Positions 8,828 through 17,415 of a DNA stretch of 45,598 bases are shown here, one piece after another. Location: assembly GCF_009908195.1 (NCBI RefSeq), contig NZ_JAAAHS010000017.1, positions 1-45,598 of the forward strand, in the 5' to 3' direction. Made by a program: the position numbers and the translations under genes. Positions within the stretch are counted from its first letter, which is position 1. Every line of letters begins with the position of its first letter. The stretch comes from Streptomyces boluensis. GTDB taxonomy: Bacteria; Actinomycetota; Actinomycetes; Streptomycetales; Streptomycetaceae. The notes below the pieces were generated by a model. That model had not been told where the DNA came from, did no database searches, and worked only from the letters and a program-made list of their open reading frames with translations.

Positions 8828-9169
8828 TCAGCGCTCCCGACCCGCGTACCGGATCACCTCGCAGTCGTCCAGGATGACCAGGCCCTCCCCCACCAGCTCG
8901 TCGAGTTGGGGGAGGAAGGCGCGGATCTTGTCCTCGTCGTCCACGATGACCACGGCCACCGGCAGGTCCTCGCTCAGGGAAAGGAGTCGTTGGGTGTGGA
9001 TCAGTGACGAGGCGCCGAAGCCCTCGATGCCGCGGAACACGCTCGCCCCGGCCAGTTCCGCCTTGCGGGCCCGGTGCACGATCTCGGCGTAGACGGGCCG
9101 GTGCTGCCACTGATCGGTCTCGCCGATGAAGACGGTCACCCGCAGGGCCCTGCCCGTCAGCCTGGTCAT
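8828..9169 (-). CDS. DUF190 family protein
   Basis: Small cytoplasmic protein (113 aa) of DUF190, a PII/CutA-like ferredoxin fold. Diagnostic blocks are [35 protein letters not shown] and [22 protein letters not shown] 9169 has GGAGG about 10 bases upstream, and upstream sequence in the same frame belongs to the overlap with the reductase gene region. In other bacteria DUF190 genes often neighbour crcB/fluc fluoride channels; none is present here. It lies 113 bases after the FAD reductase on the same strand, so it may be the last gene of the nucleoside/methylthio operon or have its own promoter. Confidence 0.88.
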   Translation of the reverse strand: MTRLTGRALRVTVFIGETDQWQHRPVYAEIVHRARKAELAGASVFRGIEGFGASSLIHTQRLLSLSEDLPVAVVIVDDEDKIRAFLPQLDELVGEGLVILDDCEVIRYAGRER

Positions 9170-9282
9170 CGCTGCCTCCACGTGGGTACGCGGCGCGCCA
9201 CTCACACCGCCACCCGCAGAATCGCACTCGGGCGGCGTGTGGTCGTGGAGGGCGCGTACGTCCGTTCCGAAGGCGGCCCCGC

Positions 9283-10035
9283 TCAGCCGTAGCGTTCGAT
9301 GCGGATACGGTCCACGGGCTGGCCCAGCCTGACCAGGAGCCGGGAGGCGTGCTCGGCGAACGCGTTGGAGCCGCACACGTACGCCTCCCAGCCGGGCCCG
9401 CCGTCCGTGAAGCAGGGCGCCAGATGGTCGGTGTCGAGGTGCCGGCGCTCGCTCTCGCGGGTGAGGACGGGGGTCGTCTCGTCCCCGTACTGGTCGCCGT
9501 AGATCAGGTCCTCGCGGGTGCGCGCGGACACGAACAGGCGCAGCGGGACGGCGAGTTGGCGCTGGCGGTGGTGGCGGAGCATCGACATCAGGGGCACCAC
9601 ACCCGATCCCGCGCCGACGAGCAGCGCCGGACGGTCGCCCGGCCAGGCGAAGAAGCCGCTGAGCGGGCCCCGCACCTCCACCGCGTCGCCGACCCGCGCC
9701 ACGGTGTGCAGGAACCCGGACACCTCGCCGCCTTCGACATGGTCGAGGGTCAGCTCGATGTGGCCCGAGTCGTCGGGAGGCGAGGCGAGCGAGTAGTGCC
9801 GCTGCGCCGTGTAGCCGTCCTCGGCGGTGAGCCGCAACATCAGGTGCTGACCGGGCAGATGCCCCTGCCAGCCGGGCACCGCGAACCGGAACGTGGAGAC
9901 GCGCGGCGTCTCCCGGCGGATCTCGGTGAGCACCGCGCGCTGCCACGTGGCGGCGGCCCGGTTGCTCACCGCGATCCGGCCGGGCACGGCGAAGGCGGTC
10001 GGGGGAGTGAAGGTCTCGGACACCTGATCAGTCAC
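9283..10035 (-). CDS. ferredoxin reductase-type FAD/NAD(P)H oxidoreductase
   Basis: Cytoplasmic flavoprotein reductase (250 aa) of the FNR-like family without a 2Fe-2S domain. The FAD domain shows PGQHLMLRL and RHYSLAS (the RxYS FAD-binding motif, about residues 79-85). The NAD(P)H domain starts with [16 protein letters not shown] (about 139-154) and ends with [16 protein letters not shown]. It overlaps the upstream sulfite-oxidase-like gene by 8 bases, so the two are almost certainly co-translated. This pairing of an FNR-type reductase with a cytosolic sulfite-oxidase-fold protein recurs in actinobacteria, and I infer that the reductase passes NAD(P)H electrons to the Mo enzyme. The electron carrier and direction are not shown by the sequence. 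Confidence 0.9.
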   Translation of the reverse strand: MTDQVSETFTPPTAFAVPGRIAVSNRAAATWQRAVLTEIRRETPRVSTFRFAVPGWQGHLPGQHLMLRLTAEDGYTAQRHYSLASPPDDSGHIELTLDHVEGGEVSGFLHTVARVGDAVEVRGPLSGFFAWPGDRPALLVGAGSGVVPLMSMLRHHRQRQLAVPLRLFVSARTREDLIYGDQYGDETTPVLTRESERRHLDTDHLAPCFTDGGPGWEAYVCGSNAFAEHASRLLVRLGQPVDRIRIERYG

Positions 10036-10642
10036 CTGCGTAACGCTGTTCTTCCCAGGGGTTGCCCCGTGCGTGGTACCCGTTCTGCTCCCAGAAGCCG
10101 GGCTCGTCGTGGTCGAGCAGCCGCAGCCCGGCGAGCCACTTCGCGCTTTTCCAGAAGTACAGGTGCGGCACCAACAGCCGTGCGGGGCCGCCGTGTTCGG
10201 CGGGCAGCGGCGCGTCCTCGTACGTGAAGGCCACCCAAGCCTTGCCGCCGGTCACGTCGGCGAGCGGCAGGTTCGTCGTGTAGCCGGTGTGCGAGTACGC
10301 CACCACGTGGGTGGCCGCCGGGTCCGGGCGGGCGGCGTCGAGGAACACGTCGAGCGACACCCCGCCGAACCGCACCCCGAACTTCGACCAGGTCGTGACG
10401 CAGTGGATGTCACCCTCGTACGAGGAGCCGGGCAGCGCCCGCGCCTCGTCCCAGGTCCAGGTGCGGGGCTCGGCGACCAGACCGTCGACCCTGAACGTCC
10501 AGTCGTCCGGGGCGAGTTCGGGCGTCACCTCCGCCGAGAGGACCGGCCAGTCGTCGCGCGCGTCGTACTGGCCCGGCGGCAGACCCGGGTTGTGCGTGCG
10601 GGGACGGCCGACGAAGCCGCGGGTGGGGTGACCGCCGGTCAT
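10028..10642 (-). CDS. sulfite oxidase-like molybdopterin oxidoreductase (cytosolic)
   Basis: Mo-cofactor enzyme of the SUOX/MsrP fold, 204 aa. The Moco-ligating Cys is C81 in GDIHCVTTWSKF, with downstream Moco-contact segments GYTTNLPL and PARLLVPHLYFWKSAKW. The C-terminal [18 protein letters not shown] block is typical of the actinobacterial sulfite oxidase-like group. There is no signal peptide or Tat motif and no dimerisation or heme domain, so it is cytoplasmic, unlike MsrP. It overlaps the deaminase gene upstream by 4 bases and the FAD reductase downstream by 8. Placement in a nucleoside/methylthio operon suggests, as inference, oxidation or reduction of a sulfur compound. The substrate is unknown. 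Confidence 0.9.
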   Translation of the reverse strand: MTGGHPTRGFVGRPRTHNPGLPPGQYDARDDWPVLSAEVTPELAPDDWTFRVDGLVAEPRTWTWDEARALPGSSYEGDIHCVTTWSKFGVRFGGVSLDVFLDAARPDPAATHVVAYSHTGYTTNLPLADVTGGKAWVAFTYEDAPLPAEHGGPARLLVPHLYFWKSAKWLAGLRLLDHDEPGFWEQNGYHARGNPWEEQRYAGD

Positions 10643-12000
10643 GCGCGGGCCTCCCGGTCACCCGTCGCCGCAGCAGGCGCCTGCCGGTCGTGCGTCGTCG
10701 AGGCGAGCGCCTCCAGGTCGGCGAGTACGGCCGACTCGTCGAGCGTGGTGAGCGCGCGGTCGCGCATCAGCACCCGGCCGTCGACCACGGTGTCCCGTAC
10801 GTCCGAGGCCTGCGCCGCGTACGCGAGCATCGACCACGGGTCGTGGCGCGGGGTGAGGTGCGGCCGGTTCAGGTCGAGCACGACCAGGTCGGCCCGCTTG
10901 CCACGCTCCAGGGAGCCGAGCTCGGCGCCGAGCCCCAGGGCCCGCGCGCCCTCGACGGTCGCCATCCGCACCGCCTGCTCGGCACCGACCGCGGTCGGGT
11001 CGCCGCCCGCCTTGTGCACGAGCGCGGCCTGCCGCACGGCGCCGAGCAGGTCGAGGGTGTTGGAGCTGACGGCGCCGTCCGTGCCCAGGCCGACGGTCAC
11101 CCCGGCGCCGAGGAGCCGGGGCACGGGCGCGATGCCGCAGCCCAGCTTCAGGTTGGAGACCGGGCAGTGCGCGACGGACGTGCCGGTGCGGGCGAGCGCC
11201 GCGATCTCCGCGCCGGTCAGGTCGACGGCGTGCGCGAGCAGCACATCGGGGCCCAACAGGCCCAGCGAGTCGAGGAGTTCGACCGGGCGCTTGCCGTGCC
11301 GGACCTCGACCGTGGCGACCTCGGTCGCGTTCTCCGCCGCGTGGATGTGCAGCAGCGCACCGAACTCCCGGCCGAGCGCGAAGATCTCGACGAGCTGCTC
11401 GGGGGAGAGGGTGTACGCCGAGTGCGCGAAGAGGACCGGCCGGGTGCCGGGCGCGCTGCGGGCACGGGCCGCCAGGTCCTTGCGCGCCCAGTCGAGCCGG
11501 GTCGCGTACGCGCGGGCGTCCGGCGGCTCCGGCACGTCCATGAACGTCGGCCCGGTGTGCAGCCGCCAGCCCGCCGCACGTGCCGCTTCCTCGGCCGCCT
11601 CGTGGAACCAGTACATGTCGAGGGCCGAGGTCACCCCGGCCCGTACGCTCTCCGCGACGGCGACGCGCACGGCGGCCGCGACGTTGCGCGGGTTGAGCAG
11701 CCGGGCCTCGGCGGGCACGACCCGGCCCAGGAACTCCTGCAGCGTCACGTCGTCGGCGCTGCCGCGCAGCAGCGTCATCGCCAGATGGGTGTGCGTGTTG
11801 ACCAGGCCGGGCAGCACGAGGCAGCCGTGGGCGTCGAGTTCGTCGGCGGCGGCGTACCGGGCGCGCAGCTCCGCGGCCGGGCCGACCTCGACGATCGCGC
11901 CGTCCCGTACCGCCACGGCGCCGTCCGGCACGACCGTCGAGGCGTCGTCGACGGTGAGGACGGTGCCGCCGTGGACAAGGAGGTCGACCGGGTCGCTCAT
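10639..12000 (-). CDS. MTA/SAH deaminase-like amidohydrolase (adenosine-type deaminase)
   Basis: Cytoplasmic metal-dependent deaminase, 453 aa, of the TRZ/ATZ-MTA/SAH deaminase group. Metal ligands are visible: H70 and H72 in GLVNTHTHLAMTLLRG, H220 with E223 in LLHIHAAE, H257 in VLLAHAVDL and D308 in GLGTDGAVSSNTLD. The blocks GKRPVELLDSLGLLGPDV and SNLKLGCGIAPVPRLL are those of 5'-methylthioadenosine/S-adenosylhomocysteine deaminases. Expected reaction: adenine-moiety deamination to an inosine derivative plus ammonia. It overlaps the phosphorylase gene by 4 bases, supporting sequential deamination and phosphorolysis. Alternatives are 8-oxoguanine deaminase or 6-amino-6-deoxyfutalosine deaminase, which share the fold. 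Confidence 0.85.
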   Translation of the reverse strand: MSDPVDLLVHGGTVLTVDDASTVVPDGAVAVRDGAIVEVGPAAELRARYAAADELDAHGCLVLPGLVNTHTHLAMTLLRGSADDVTLQEFLGRVVPAEARLLNPRNVAAAVRVAVAESVRAGVTSALDMYWFHEAAEEAARAAGWRLHTGPTFMDVPEPPDARAYATRLDWARKDLAARARSAPGTRPVLFAHSAYTLSPEQLVEIFALGREFGALLHIHAAENATEVATVEVRHGKRPVELLDSLGLLGPDVLLAHAVDLTGAEIAALARTGTSVAHCPVSNLKLGCGIAPVPRLLGAGVTVGLGTDGAVSSNTLDLLGAVRQAALVHKAGGDPTAVGAEQAVRMATVEGARALGLGAELGSLERGKRADLVVLDLNRPHLTPRHDPWSMLAYAAQASDVRDTVVDGRVLMRDRALTTLDESAVLADLEALASTTHDRQAPAAATGDREARA

Positions 12001-12761
12001 CGGGACTCGTCCTCCGCGAGCAGGCGCAGCGCGTCGAGGGCCACGACACTGCCGCGCGCCACACCCTCCGCGACGACCTCACGGTGCGGGTCGTAGGCGC
12101 TGTCCCCGGACTCGTCGACCAGGTCGTCCGCGTTGGCGCCGTCCACGACGAGGACACCGCCCGCGACCAGGCCGCGCAGCGACGCCGTCACGTACAGCGC
12201 GGACAGCTCCATCTCGATCGCCGCGAGGCCCGCCTTGTCGTACCCGGTCAGCGGGATCAGGCCCGGCTGGAACGCGGCCCGCGTCCACACGATGCCCCGG
12301 TGGTGCGGCGCCCCCGCGTCGCGCGCCGCCCGCGTCAGGGCGAGCACGGCCTCGGGCGCGGACACTGCCGGGTACTCGGCCGGCACCAACTGCTGCGTCA
12401 CACCGTCGTCCCGCACCGCCGCCTCGGCGATCACCAGGTCGCCGTCGCCGATGCCGCGCCGCATCGCCCCCGCCGTACCGAACCGTACGAGGGTGCGCAC
12501 GCCCGCGTCCGCGAGCTCCTGGAACAGCAGGATCGCGCCCGGACCGCCCACGCCGTGCGAGGCGACGACGACCGGAAGTCCGCGCCAACTGCCGCTGAAC
12601 ACCCGGTACTCACGGTGGTACGAGACCTCCTTCGCGTCGTCCAGGAGGTCGGCCATGGCCGCCGCGCGGGCCGGGTCACCGACCACGACGGCGCGCGGCG
12701 GCAGGCCCGTGCGCGGGATGCGGGTGATGGGCAGCGGCTCGGGTGCGGAGGTGGCGGTCAT
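11997..12761 (-). CDS. nucleoside phosphorylase (NP-I, uridine/purine phosphorylase-like)
   Basis: Cytosolic NP-I phosphorylase, 254 aa, reversible phosphorolysis of a nucleoside to base plus (deoxy)ribose-1-phosphate. Blocks: VVVGDPARAAAMADLL (phosphate-binding GDP..R, residues about 25-40), VASHGVGGPGAILLFQEL, VRFGTAGAMRRGIGDGDLV, and IEMELSALYVTASLRG carrying the ribose-binding E-M-E. ATG 12761 begins MTATSAP and overlaps the permease stop by 4 bases. Similarity is to the uridine phosphorylase/DeoD branch rather than trimeric MTAP. Context suggests 5'-methylthioinosine or another 6-oxopurine nucleoside produced by the adjacent deaminase, giving methylthioribose-1-phosphate for MtnA, but ordinary inosine or uridine is possible. 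Confidence 0.85.
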   Translation of the reverse strand: MTATSAPEPLPITRIPRTGLPPRAVVVGDPARAAAMADLLDDAKEVSYHREYRVFSGSWRGLPVVVASHGVGGPGAILLFQELADAGVRTLVRFGTAGAMRRGIGDGDLVIAEAAVRDDGVTQQLVPAEYPAVSAPEAVLALTRAARDAGAPHHRGIVWTRAAFQPGLIPLTGYDKAGLAAIEMELSALYVTASLRGLVAGGVLVVDGANADDLVDESGDSAYDPHREVVAEGVARGSVVALDALRLLAEDESR

Positions 12762-13615
12762 GCGACGGCTCCAGTCTTGCGGCGGCGCTTGGCCGTGGTG
12801 AGGAAGAGGGCGATCAGGGTGACGACGTACGGCGCCGCGTCCGTCGCCTGCTGCGGCAGGCCCAGGCCCTGGAGACGGAACCCGGCAGCCTCCGCGAGCC
12901 CGAACAGCAGCGCCGCGAGCAGCACGCCGAGCGGCAGGGCGCGGCCCAGCATCACGGCGACGACGGCGATCCAGCCGCGCCCCGCCGTCATGTTCTCGGA
13001 GAACAACGTGACGTTGCCCAGGGCGAGTTGGGCCCCCGCGAGTCCGCACAGGACACCGGAGGCGAGCACCGCCCCGTACTTGTACTTGACCGGGCTCACC
13101 CCGAGCGTCGCGGCCGCGTCCGGCGCCTCGCCGACGCCGCGAAGGCGCAGCCCCCACGCGTGCCGGGAGAGCAGCACGGCGGCGACGCCGACCGCCGCCC
13201 AGGACAGCCAGGTCAGCGGCGAGAACCCGGCGATCTCCGGCAGGCCCACGAGATCCGGGTCGTCGAAGGTGCCCTGTACGCCGAAGACGGTACGCAGCAG
13301 GAAGCTGGTCAGGCCCACGGCGAGCAGGTTCATCGCGACGCCGAGGACGACCGCGTCGCCCTTCAGGGTCACCGCGCCCACGGCGAGGATCAGCGAGTAC
13401 GCGGCCGCGGCGAGCGCCGCCGCGAGCACCCCGAGCCACGGGCTGCCGGTGAACCAGCTGGTGGCGACCGCGGTGAAGCAGCCCATCAGCATCATGCCCT
13501 CGAGCCCGATGTTGAAGACGCCCGCGCGTTCGCACAGGGCGCCGCCGAGCGCGGCGAGCAGGATCGGGGTCAGCGCGCGCAGCGCCGACAGGAACAGATC
13601 GGAGTCGAAGAACAT
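12758..13615 (-). CDS. BMP-type nucleoside ABC transporter permease (second subunit)
   Basis: Inner-membrane permease, 285 aa, of the BPD_transp_2 family, NupQ/YufQ-like. It starts MFFDSDLFLSALRALTPILLA and has the hallmark ERAGVFNIGLEGMMLMG near residue 30, followed by about eight hydrophobic helices and a conserved TAGRGWIAVVAVMLGRALPL loop. Such permeases pair with a longer partner permease, a double ATPase and a BMP lipoprotein to import nucleosides. It overlaps the phosphorylase start by 4 bases and its own start touches the stop of the upstream permease. Operon membership is therefore certain; the imported nucleoside is not. Confidence 0.93.
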   Translation of the reverse strand: MFFDSDLFLSALRALTPILLAALGGALCERAGVFNIGLEGMMLMGCFTAVATSWFTGSPWLGVLAAALAAAAYSLILAVGAVTLKGDAVVLGVAMNLLAVGLTSFLLRTVFGVQGTFDDPDLVGLPEIAGFSPLTWLSWAAVGVAAVLLSRHAWGLRLRGVGEAPDAAATLGVSPVKYKYGAVLASGVLCGLAGAQLALGNVTLFSENMTAGRGWIAVVAVMLGRALPLGVLLAALLFGLAEAAGFRLQGLGLPQQATDAAPYVVTLIALFLTTAKRRRKTGAVA

Positions 13616-14673
13616 CAGGCCTTCACGTCACCTTTCCGGCGTCGCCAGGTGATCCGCAGCCGCGCCGCGAGGAACACGATCACGATGGCCTGCAGCACCT
13701 GCGTCAGCTCGCGCGGCACCTCGGTCGTCCGCTCCATCGAGAGTCCGCCGACCTGAAGCACGGCGAAGAAGAACGAGGCGAGCACCGTACCGAGCGGCGC
13801 GGCGGCCGCGAGCAGCGCCGCCGTCAGACCCGTCCAGGTGTAGCCGGGCGCCGTCAGCGAACCGTCGAGGAAGCGGAACGGGAAGCTCAGCACCCCGACC
13901 GAGCCGACGAGCCCCGCAAGCGCACCGGACACCGCCATCAGCCGCAGCGTCTGCGGCCCGCGCCGCACACCCGCGTACGCGGTGAAGCGGGAGTTGAGGC
14001 CGGTCATCCGCATCTCGTAGCCGACCGCCGTGCGCGCGTCGACCAGGTAGTACGCGACGGCCGCGAGCGCCACGAGGACGAGCCCGAGCGTGACCGTCGA
14101 GGTCCCGAACGCGGGCAGCTCCACGCCCTCCGGAAGACGCGGCGTCTGCGGCAGGCTGGAGCCCGGCTCCTTCAGCGGATAGCGCACCAGATACGAGGCG
14201 AGCGACGCCGCCGGGTACGACAGGAGCAGGCTGCTCACCAGGAGCGGCACCCCGAACTTGATGTCGCACAGGGCGGCGAGCGCCGCGTACAGCGCGCCCG
14301 CCGCCATCCCCGCGAGGACGGCCAGGGCGGTGGTGAGCGGCGCGGGCAGCGGCGAGTACAGGCCGACGGCCGCGGCGGCGATGCCGCCGAGCACCAACTG
14401 CCCGTCCCCGCCCAGGTTGATGAGCCCGGCGCGCAGCGGGATCGCGAGCGCGAGGGCCATACCGAGCACACTCGTGCCGGTCGTCAGCGTCGAGCCGATG
14501 CCGTCGGAACCGAGCGAACCGGTGAGCACCGCTCCGTACGCGGCGAGCGGGTCGGCGCCCGTGCCGATCAGGAACAGCGCCCCGATGGCGACGGCCGCGA
14601 CCACGGAGAAGAACACGGGGGAGCGCAGCACACGCGCCGCGGGGGACGCGGTGGCGGTCGGAGTGGTCGCCAT
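13615..14673 (-). CDS. BMP-type nucleoside ABC transporter permease (first subunit)
   Basis: Inner-membrane permease, 352 aa, NupP/YufP-like. An N-terminal TM helix (VFFSVVAAVAIGALFLIG) follows a short Ala/Thr-rich cytosolic start. The family motif LINLGGDGQLVLGGI near residue 85 corresponds to the N-x-G-x-E/D-G-Q loop of nucleoside permeases, and about nine further helices follow. It sits one base after the ATPase stop and abuts the second permease. With the ATPase and BMP lipoprotein it makes a complete importer. Specificity cannot be read from the membrane subunits alone. Confidence 0.93.
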   Translation of the reverse strand: MATTPTATASPAARVLRSPVFFSVVAAVAIGALFLIGTGADPLAAYGAVLTGSLGSDGIGSTLTTGTSVLGMALALAIPLRAGLINLGGDGQLVLGGIAAAAVGLYSPLPAPLTTALAVLAGMAAGALYAALAALCDIKFGVPLLVSSLLLSYPAASLASYLVRYPLKEPGSSLPQTPRLPEGVELPAFGTSTVTLGLVLVALAAVAYYLVDARTAVGYEMRMTGLNSRFTAYAGVRRGPQTLRLMAVSGALAGLVGSVGVLSFPFRFLDGSLTAPGYTWTGLTAALLAAAAPLGTVLASFFFAVLQVGGLSMERTTEVPRELTQVLQAIVIVFLAARLRITWRRRKGDVKA

Positions 14674-14674
14674 G

Positions 14675-16321
14675 TCAGGCCCCCTCTACGGAGTGGGTGG
14701 GCGCGGCACCGGCCATCGCGAGGCCGAGCGTCCGCTCGTCCGCCTCGTCCTTCGGGTACGACGCCACGATCCGGCCCTCGTACATGACCAGGACCCGGTC
14801 GGCGAGCCCGCGTATCTCGCTCAGCTCGGCGGAGACCAGAAGTACCGCGTGGCCGGCGTCGCGGTACGCGATCAGCTGGTCGTGGATGTTCTGCACGGCG
14901 CCGATGTCGACGCCGCGGGTGGGCTGCTCGACCAGCAACAGCGGTGCGTCATGGGCGAGTTCACGCCCGATGAGCAGCTTCTGCAGATTGCCCCCGGACA
15001 GCGCGCTCGCGGCCACCTGCGGCGACGACGCCTTCACGCCGAACCGTTCGACGAGCCCGCGGGCGTGCTCGCGTACCGCCTTCGGGGGCAGAACTCCCTT
15101 GCGGGACAAGGAGGTCCGGTGATGACCCATCGCGAGGTTGTCGGCCACGGACGCGGCGGGCGCGGTGCCCACGGCGTGCCGGTCCTCGGGTACGTACGCG
15201 AGACCCGCGAGGCGGCGGCGCGCCGCCGAGGCGTGTGTGATGTCGCGGCCGGAGAGGCCGACCTGCCCGGCGGTGACGGGCCGCAGCCCGGCCAGCGCCT
15301 CGATCAGCTCGCTCTGCCCGTTGCCCGCGACCCCGGCGATGCCGACGATCTCGCCCGCGCGGACGGTGAGTTGGGCATCGTGGACGCCGTCCGTGCTCAG
15401 GCCGTCGACCGTCAGTACGTCATCGCCCGGCGTGCCCGGCGGGTGGATCCGGTCGAGCTCGACGGCACGTCCCGTCATCGCGGCGGCTATCTCGTCCGGC
15501 GAGGTGTCGGCGGTACGCAGCCGGGCCACGACCCGGCCGTCGCGCAGCACCGTCACGTTGTCGCTGCCCTCCATCACCTCGCGCAGCTTGTGCGTGACGA
15601 GGATGACGGTGCGGCCCTCGTCGGTGAGCGAGCGGAGCACGGCGAACAGGGCGTCCGCCTCGGCCGGGGTGAGCACGGCCGTCGGCTCGTCGAGGATCAG
15701 CGTGCGGGCGCCGCGGTGAAGGAGCTTCAGGATCTCCACGCGCTGGCGCACACCCACCGGAAGATCGCCGACGCGGGCGTCCGGGTCGACGTGCAGGCCG
15801 TGCGCCTCGGCGAGTTCGGCCACCCGGCGGCGCGCGGCCGCCCGGTCGACGAAGCCGAAGCGGCGCGGCTCGGCCCGGTACACCACGTTCTCGGCGACCG
15901 TCAGCGAGTCGAACAGCTTGAAGCTCTGGTGCACCATGCCGAGCCCGGCGGCCATCGCGTCACCGGGACTCGCGAAGCCGGCCTCGCGCCCCTCGACCCG
16001 CACCGTGCCCGCGTCCGGACGCAGCATCCCGTACAGGACCGACATGAGCGTCGACTTGCCCGCGCCGTTCTCGCCCATCAGCGCGTGGATCTCGCCGCGC
16101 CGGACGGTCAGGTCGACCCGGTCGTTGGCGAGGGTGCCGGGGAACTCCTTGGTGATCCCGAGGAGTTCGACGGCCGGGGTGTCGTGGGCGGTGGGGTTGT
16201 GGGCGGTGGTGTCGTGCGTGCCGGTGCCCTCGGCCGGGGTGCCGTCGGCGGCCGTGTCGTCCGTGGCCGGTCCGTCCGCCGCCGTGTCGCCGGTGGCCGG
16301 ATCAGGCGGCTGCGGGGTCAT
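14675..16321 (-). CDS. double-domain ABC ATPase of nucleoside importer
   Basis: ATPase subunit, 548 aa, with two nucleotide-binding domains like RbsA/NupO. NBD1 has Walker A GENGAGKS at residues 83-90, signature LPVGVRQRVEIL and Walker B RTLILDEPTAVLTP. NBD2 has the family's degenerate P-loop GVAGNGQSELIEAL, signature SALSGGNLQKLLIGREL and PLLLVEQPTRGVD. An extra N-terminal tail of about 50 residues rich in Thr/Asp/Ala/His (TAADG, TDDTAADG, THDTTAHNPTAHD) comes from GGTGTCGTG-type repeats and is unusual for the family. An internal start near ELLGITKEF would restore normal length. Its 5' end overlaps the BMP gene by 20 bases. Confidence 0.94.
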   Translation of the reverse strand: MTPQPPDPATGDTAADGPATDDTAADGTPAEGTGTHDTTAHNPTAHDTPAVELLGITKEFPGTLANDRVDLTVRRGEIHALMGENGAGKSTLMSVLYGMLRPDAGTVRVEGREAGFASPGDAMAAGLGMVHQSFKLFDSLTVAENVVYRAEPRRFGFVDRAAARRRVAELAEAHGLHVDPDARVGDLPVGVRQRVEILKLLHRGARTLILDEPTAVLTPAEADALFAVLRSLTDEGRTVILVTHKLREVMEGSDNVTVLRDGRVVARLRTADTSPDEIAAAMTGRAVELDRIHPPGTPGDDVLTVDGLSTDGVHDAQLTVRAGEIVGIAGVAGNGQSELIEALAGLRPVTAGQVGLSGRDITHASAARRRLAGLAYVPEDRHAVGTAPAASVADNLAMGHHRTSLSRKGVLPPKAVREHARGLVERFGVKASSPQVAASALSGGNLQKLLIGRELAHDAPLLLVEQPTRGVDIGAVQNIHDQLIAYRDAGHAVLLVSAELSEIRGLADRVLVMYEGRIVASYPKDEADERTLGLAMAGAAPTHSVEGA

Positions 16322-17360
16322 CGACCTTCAGCTTCCCGGACACGATCTCGTCGCGCAGCCCGCCGACCTTCTTCAGTACGTCCTCGTGCTTCGCGATCAC
16401 GCACTTCGACGAGGCGACATCGTCCTCGAGGCCGGTCAGCGTGATGCCGCCCTCCTTGAGGCCGTACGACACGGTCTTGCCGTTGTCGCCGTCGAGGATG
16501 TGGCCGATGCCCTTCTCCACGGCGACGTCGGTGCGCTTCACGACGTTGTCGACGACGGTGCCGGGCGCCGAGGCGCACTGGTTCACGTCCACGCCGTACG
16601 CGAACGCGCCCTTCGCCTTCGCCGCCTCGAACACGCCGTAGTTACCGGCCGCGGCCGCCGCCATGATGTGGTCGGTGCCCTTCGCGATCAGCGAACCGGC
16701 CTGCTCCTTGGCGCGCGCCGAGTCGTCGAACGGCGACTGTCCGCCCACGAACCGGGTGGCCGTCCGCGTCTTCTTCGCCACGTGCTTGGCGCCCGCCGCG
16801 AACGGGTCGCTGTAGCGGCGGAACTGGGGCGTGTCCAGGACGTCCACGGCGCCGACCTTGCCGCTCTCGCTCAGCAGACCGGCCTCCGCGCCCGCGAGGA
16901 ACACGCCCTCGTGCTCACGGAACACCCCACAGCTCACGTTGTCGTACGTCTTCTTCGTGCACGCGTCGACCATCAGGAACTGCTGCTTCGGGTGCGCCTC
17001 CGCCTGCTGCGCCACCGCGTCCGCGAACTCGAAGCCGACGAGGACGACCACGTCCGGGGCCGCGTCCACGGCCGCCTGGAGGTTCTGCTGCTGCGATGCG
17101 GTGTCCGAGCTCTGGAACACCTTGGGCGAGCCGCCGCCGTGCGCCTTCGCCGCGGCCTTCACCCCGGTCACGGCGAGCTTCATGAACTCGTTCTGGCCCA
17201 CCGGGTCCGGAGTGACCAGCGTGAAGTCCTTCGCCCCCTTCGCACCCGTACCGCCGGAGTCGTCCTTCTTCGCGGCGGCGTTGCAGCCCGTCATCGCGAG
17301 CGCGGCACCGGCCGCGAGCGCGGCGAACCGGAGTGAACGGGAGCGGGATCTACGAGGCAT
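16302..17360 (-). CDS. BMP-family nucleoside-binding lipoprotein
   Basis: Extracytoplasmic substrate-binding lipoprotein, 352 aa, of the PnrA/BmpA (Med) family. It begins with an Arg-rich n-region and hydrophobic stretch ending in lipobox LAMTGC (Cys about 26), then a Gly/Lys/Asp linker. The mature domain shows VVLVGFEFADAVAQQAEAHP, FLMVDACTKKTYDN and SCGVFREHEGVFLAGAEAGL, as in PnrA-like purine nucleoside receptors. It is the first structural gene of the operon, 55 bases downstream of a Cys-containing leader peptide. By family it binds nucleosides; given neighbouring MTA-type deaminase, phosphorylase and mtnA, a methylthio-nucleoside is a reasonable but untested ligand. Confidence 0.93.
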   Translation of the reverse strand: MPRRSRSRSLRFAALAAGAALAMTGCNAAAKKDDSGGTGAKGAKDFTLVTPDPVGQNEFMKLAVTGVKAAAKAHGGGSPKVFQSSDTASQQQNLQAAVDAAPDVVVLVGFEFADAVAQQAEAHPKQQFLMVDACTKKTYDNVSCGVFREHEGVFLAGAEAGLLSESGKVGAVDVLDTPQFRRYSDPFAAGAKHVAKKTRTATRFVGGQSPFDDSARAKEQAGSLIAKGTDHIMAAAAAGNYGVFEAAKAKGAFAYGVDVNQCASAPGTVVDNVVKRTDVAVEKGIGHILDGDNGKTVSYGLKEGGITLTGLEDDVASSKCVIAKHEDVLKKVGGLRDEIVSGKLKVDDPAAA

Positions 17361-17415
17361 GGCGGAGCCTTCCGGAGGGGGTCCTTCGAGGGCGGAACGA
17401 ATGCGGCGGCGTGAA

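Noticed and set aside
11997-13535. Extension of the phosphorylase frame upstream over the permease
   Set aside because: Residues before MTATSAP are Arg/Gly-rich shadow sequence; ATG 12761 overlaps the permease stop by 4 bases as expected in this operon.
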